64,000 bases of DNA from Rhizomucor pusillus (taxonomy: Eukaryota > Mucoromycota > Mucoromycetes > Mucorales > Lichtheimiaceae): NCBI GenBank assembly GCA_900175165.2, contig FWWN02000626.1, positions 35,212 through 99,211 of the forward strand, read 5' to 3'. Below are positions 62,580 through 64,000 of this stretch, one piece after another. The notes beneath the pieces were generated by a model. That model did no database searches, was not told where the DNA came from, and saw only the letters and a program-made list of their open reading frames with translations. Position numbers and translations under genes: made by a program. Position 1 is the first letter of the stretch. Every line of letters begins with the position of its first letter.

Positions 62580-63980
62580 AGAGTACTCAGGCAGGAAAAG
62601 CACAGCCCGTTTCCCGGCAGCTGGCTTACAGGTTTCTGACTTCAATTTCGCGGTCACAAAAGGAACTTAATTTTGGTCGATATGTAAAAAATAATTGAGA
62701 AGGTTGTCATCAAGGCTGACGATGGCGGTTCATCTTGATCAAAGCAATGGGAGAGTAAACTTCGCTAGCTGAGATACTCTGCAAATTCGTACTGTTTGTT
62801 ACAAGTTGCTACTACAATTTCAGTTAGACTGCACACGTATCGTTTTCTGCACTATTATGTCGATATGGAAAGTCCACTGGCAGTATGTCTTCGATGATTC
62901 TCCTTCTCTTCTGTTTGCCATTGCAGCTGAAGCGATTGCCGCCTTCCTTCGCATTGCTAAAGTCATAAACATTACATAGGCCCCAATTTGTAACTATGTA
63001 AATTTAATTTGAGGCCATGTTGTCCATCGCCGAATAAACTTCATGTAGAAATAATGTCTTCAAATGCATAAAAATTGCTCCGGATACTCGTCGCGTGTGC
63101 ATTCGTGATTAGTGCATAAAGACTCGCAGATTAAACAAAACTATCCTGAATCAATACCAGTAAATTCGACTGAAATATATGGTGAGTTCTCCAGCTTCTG
63201 AGTCCATCACCTGCAAGCAAGCATAATTTCAAGAATCTCGCGAGCTTACTGAATAATATTTAACAGCCAACCGCCCAAAGTCGTAGCTAAGCAGAACGAT
63301 TGCACTCGTTCTACTCAGCAAGAGATGGATCTCTTATAAAATATTAAACCCTACTATCTGCTATATTCAATTTTAGTTTTCCAAGAATATGGTTATCACA
63401 TAGATCATCATAGAAAAAGAAAACTAAGATCGAGAAGGATTTGTGTTGAGCATTACAGAAATTGATTTCTGTTACTGAATTCGACACTAATCGTTTCAAA
63501 CAAAAAAGGAAACATCTCCTGGATTCATGCTTGTGGCAGATAGCGTATTACCATCTTCGTTTTAATAAGTTTTGTAGGTGTGAATAACTTAAAAAAGCCT
63601 GGTCATATAATATAGAGCTTAGAGCATCTCCTTTTCGCCTCTAGGTTATCTATTAGACAAGCTGTACTTGTATACGAAGTATACTGTCGTTATTTTTTGG
63701 AGTAAAAAATGTAATGCTGAAAAGGATACAGGAAAGCATCCATTGCAAAATGTATCGTGAGCCTAATAATGATTCAAAGTACAATAGGTGTATGTGAATA
63801 GTGATCCCTACGAGTATACGACGCAGGAGGACGGAAAGCCATAAAATATGTAGACCAAAAGGGCTTGAAACGATCGAGAAACAAGAACGAAAAATTTTGA
63901 GGCTGCATTGACAGTACAACTTTGTCTTGCGTAATTGCAGAGCAAACGCTTTTCTTCCTTCTTCATCTCTATTCATCACA
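62580..63980. other. Gene-poor interval at right end, 1.4 kb
   Basis: AT-rich, divergent between ROK1 and the gene starting at the window edge. Short frames only; the longest (63653-63979, minus) is 108 codons with no conserved features and overlaps the CT-rich leader of the edge gene. No tRNA or repeat is recognised. Confidence 0.45.
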
Positions 63981-64000
63981 ATGGATAGCGGCAGCTTGAA
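63981..64000 (+). CDS. Probable start of a gene cut by the window edge
   Basis: An ATG in favourable context (CACA before, G at +4) follows a CT-rich leader like those of other genes here. Only six codons (MDSGSL) are inside the window, so no product can be suggested. Confidence 0.35.

Overview
This is a gene-dense stretch of a fungal nuclear genome, most likely from an early-diverging lineage (Mucoromycota-like). I infer this from the intron style: many 50-65 nt introns with GT-AG ends and clear CTAAC/TACTAAT-type branch sites. The gene set also fits: a Zn2Cys6 regulator, TVP18, VPS10, a PNS1-type transporter, a short fungal-type tropomyosin, and a mitochondrial propionyl-CoA carboxylase alpha chain, which Dikarya generally lack. 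No species is claimed. I joined exons by reading frame, splice signals and family similarity. A run of 50 Ns (29919-29968) marks an assembly gap.

Layout. 0.1-15 kb: an OAC1-type mitochondrial carrier (+), a Zn2Cys6 transcription factor (-), a PNS1/CTL transporter (+), a degenerate RNase H-fold protein with an SR-rich head (-), a peroxisomal acyl-CoA thioesterase ending in SKL (+), the D-lactate dehydrogenase DLD1 (+) and a tandem-BTB plus CAP-Gly protein (-). 15-29.7 kb: a sparser region with three roughly 2 kb gaps. It holds a small orphan gene (+), a DUF202 membrane protein (-), a short tropomyosin (-), TVP18 (-), PCNA with two MCB boxes upstream (+), an mpaB-like oxygenase (-), a small zinc-ribbon protein (+) and GAR1 (-). 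30-37.4 kb: a 17-exon VPS10 receptor (-) with three VPS10 domains. 37.6-47.5 kb: a PFK26-like 6-phosphofructo-2-kinase with a dead phosphatase half (+), MVP1 (+), ARP2 (+) and PCCA (+). 47.5-54 kb: mitochondrial uS19m (-), LSM5 (-), an AVT3-type vacuolar amino acid exporter (-), a VC0807-like membrane protein (-), CBC2 (-) and mS33/RSM27 (+). 55-64 kb: a DUF726 alpha/beta hydrolase (+), a URA6-type UMP/CMP kinase (+), the DEAD-box helicase ROK1 (-) and the probable first codons of a further gene at the right edge.

The genes are mostly unrelated housekeeping functions, so this is not a biosynthetic or defence cluster. Recurring themes are endosome/vacuole traffic (VPS10, MVP1, TVP18, AVT3), mitochondria (OAC1, DLD1, PCCA, uS19m, mS33) and RNA handling (GAR1, LSM5, CBC2, ROK1). 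The most notable observations are the triple-VPS10 receptor, the BTB-BTB-CAP-Gly fusion, the phosphatase-dead PFK-2, four GC-AG introns in four neighbouring genes, several micro-exons of 9-22 nt, and the degenerate RNase H-fold protein.
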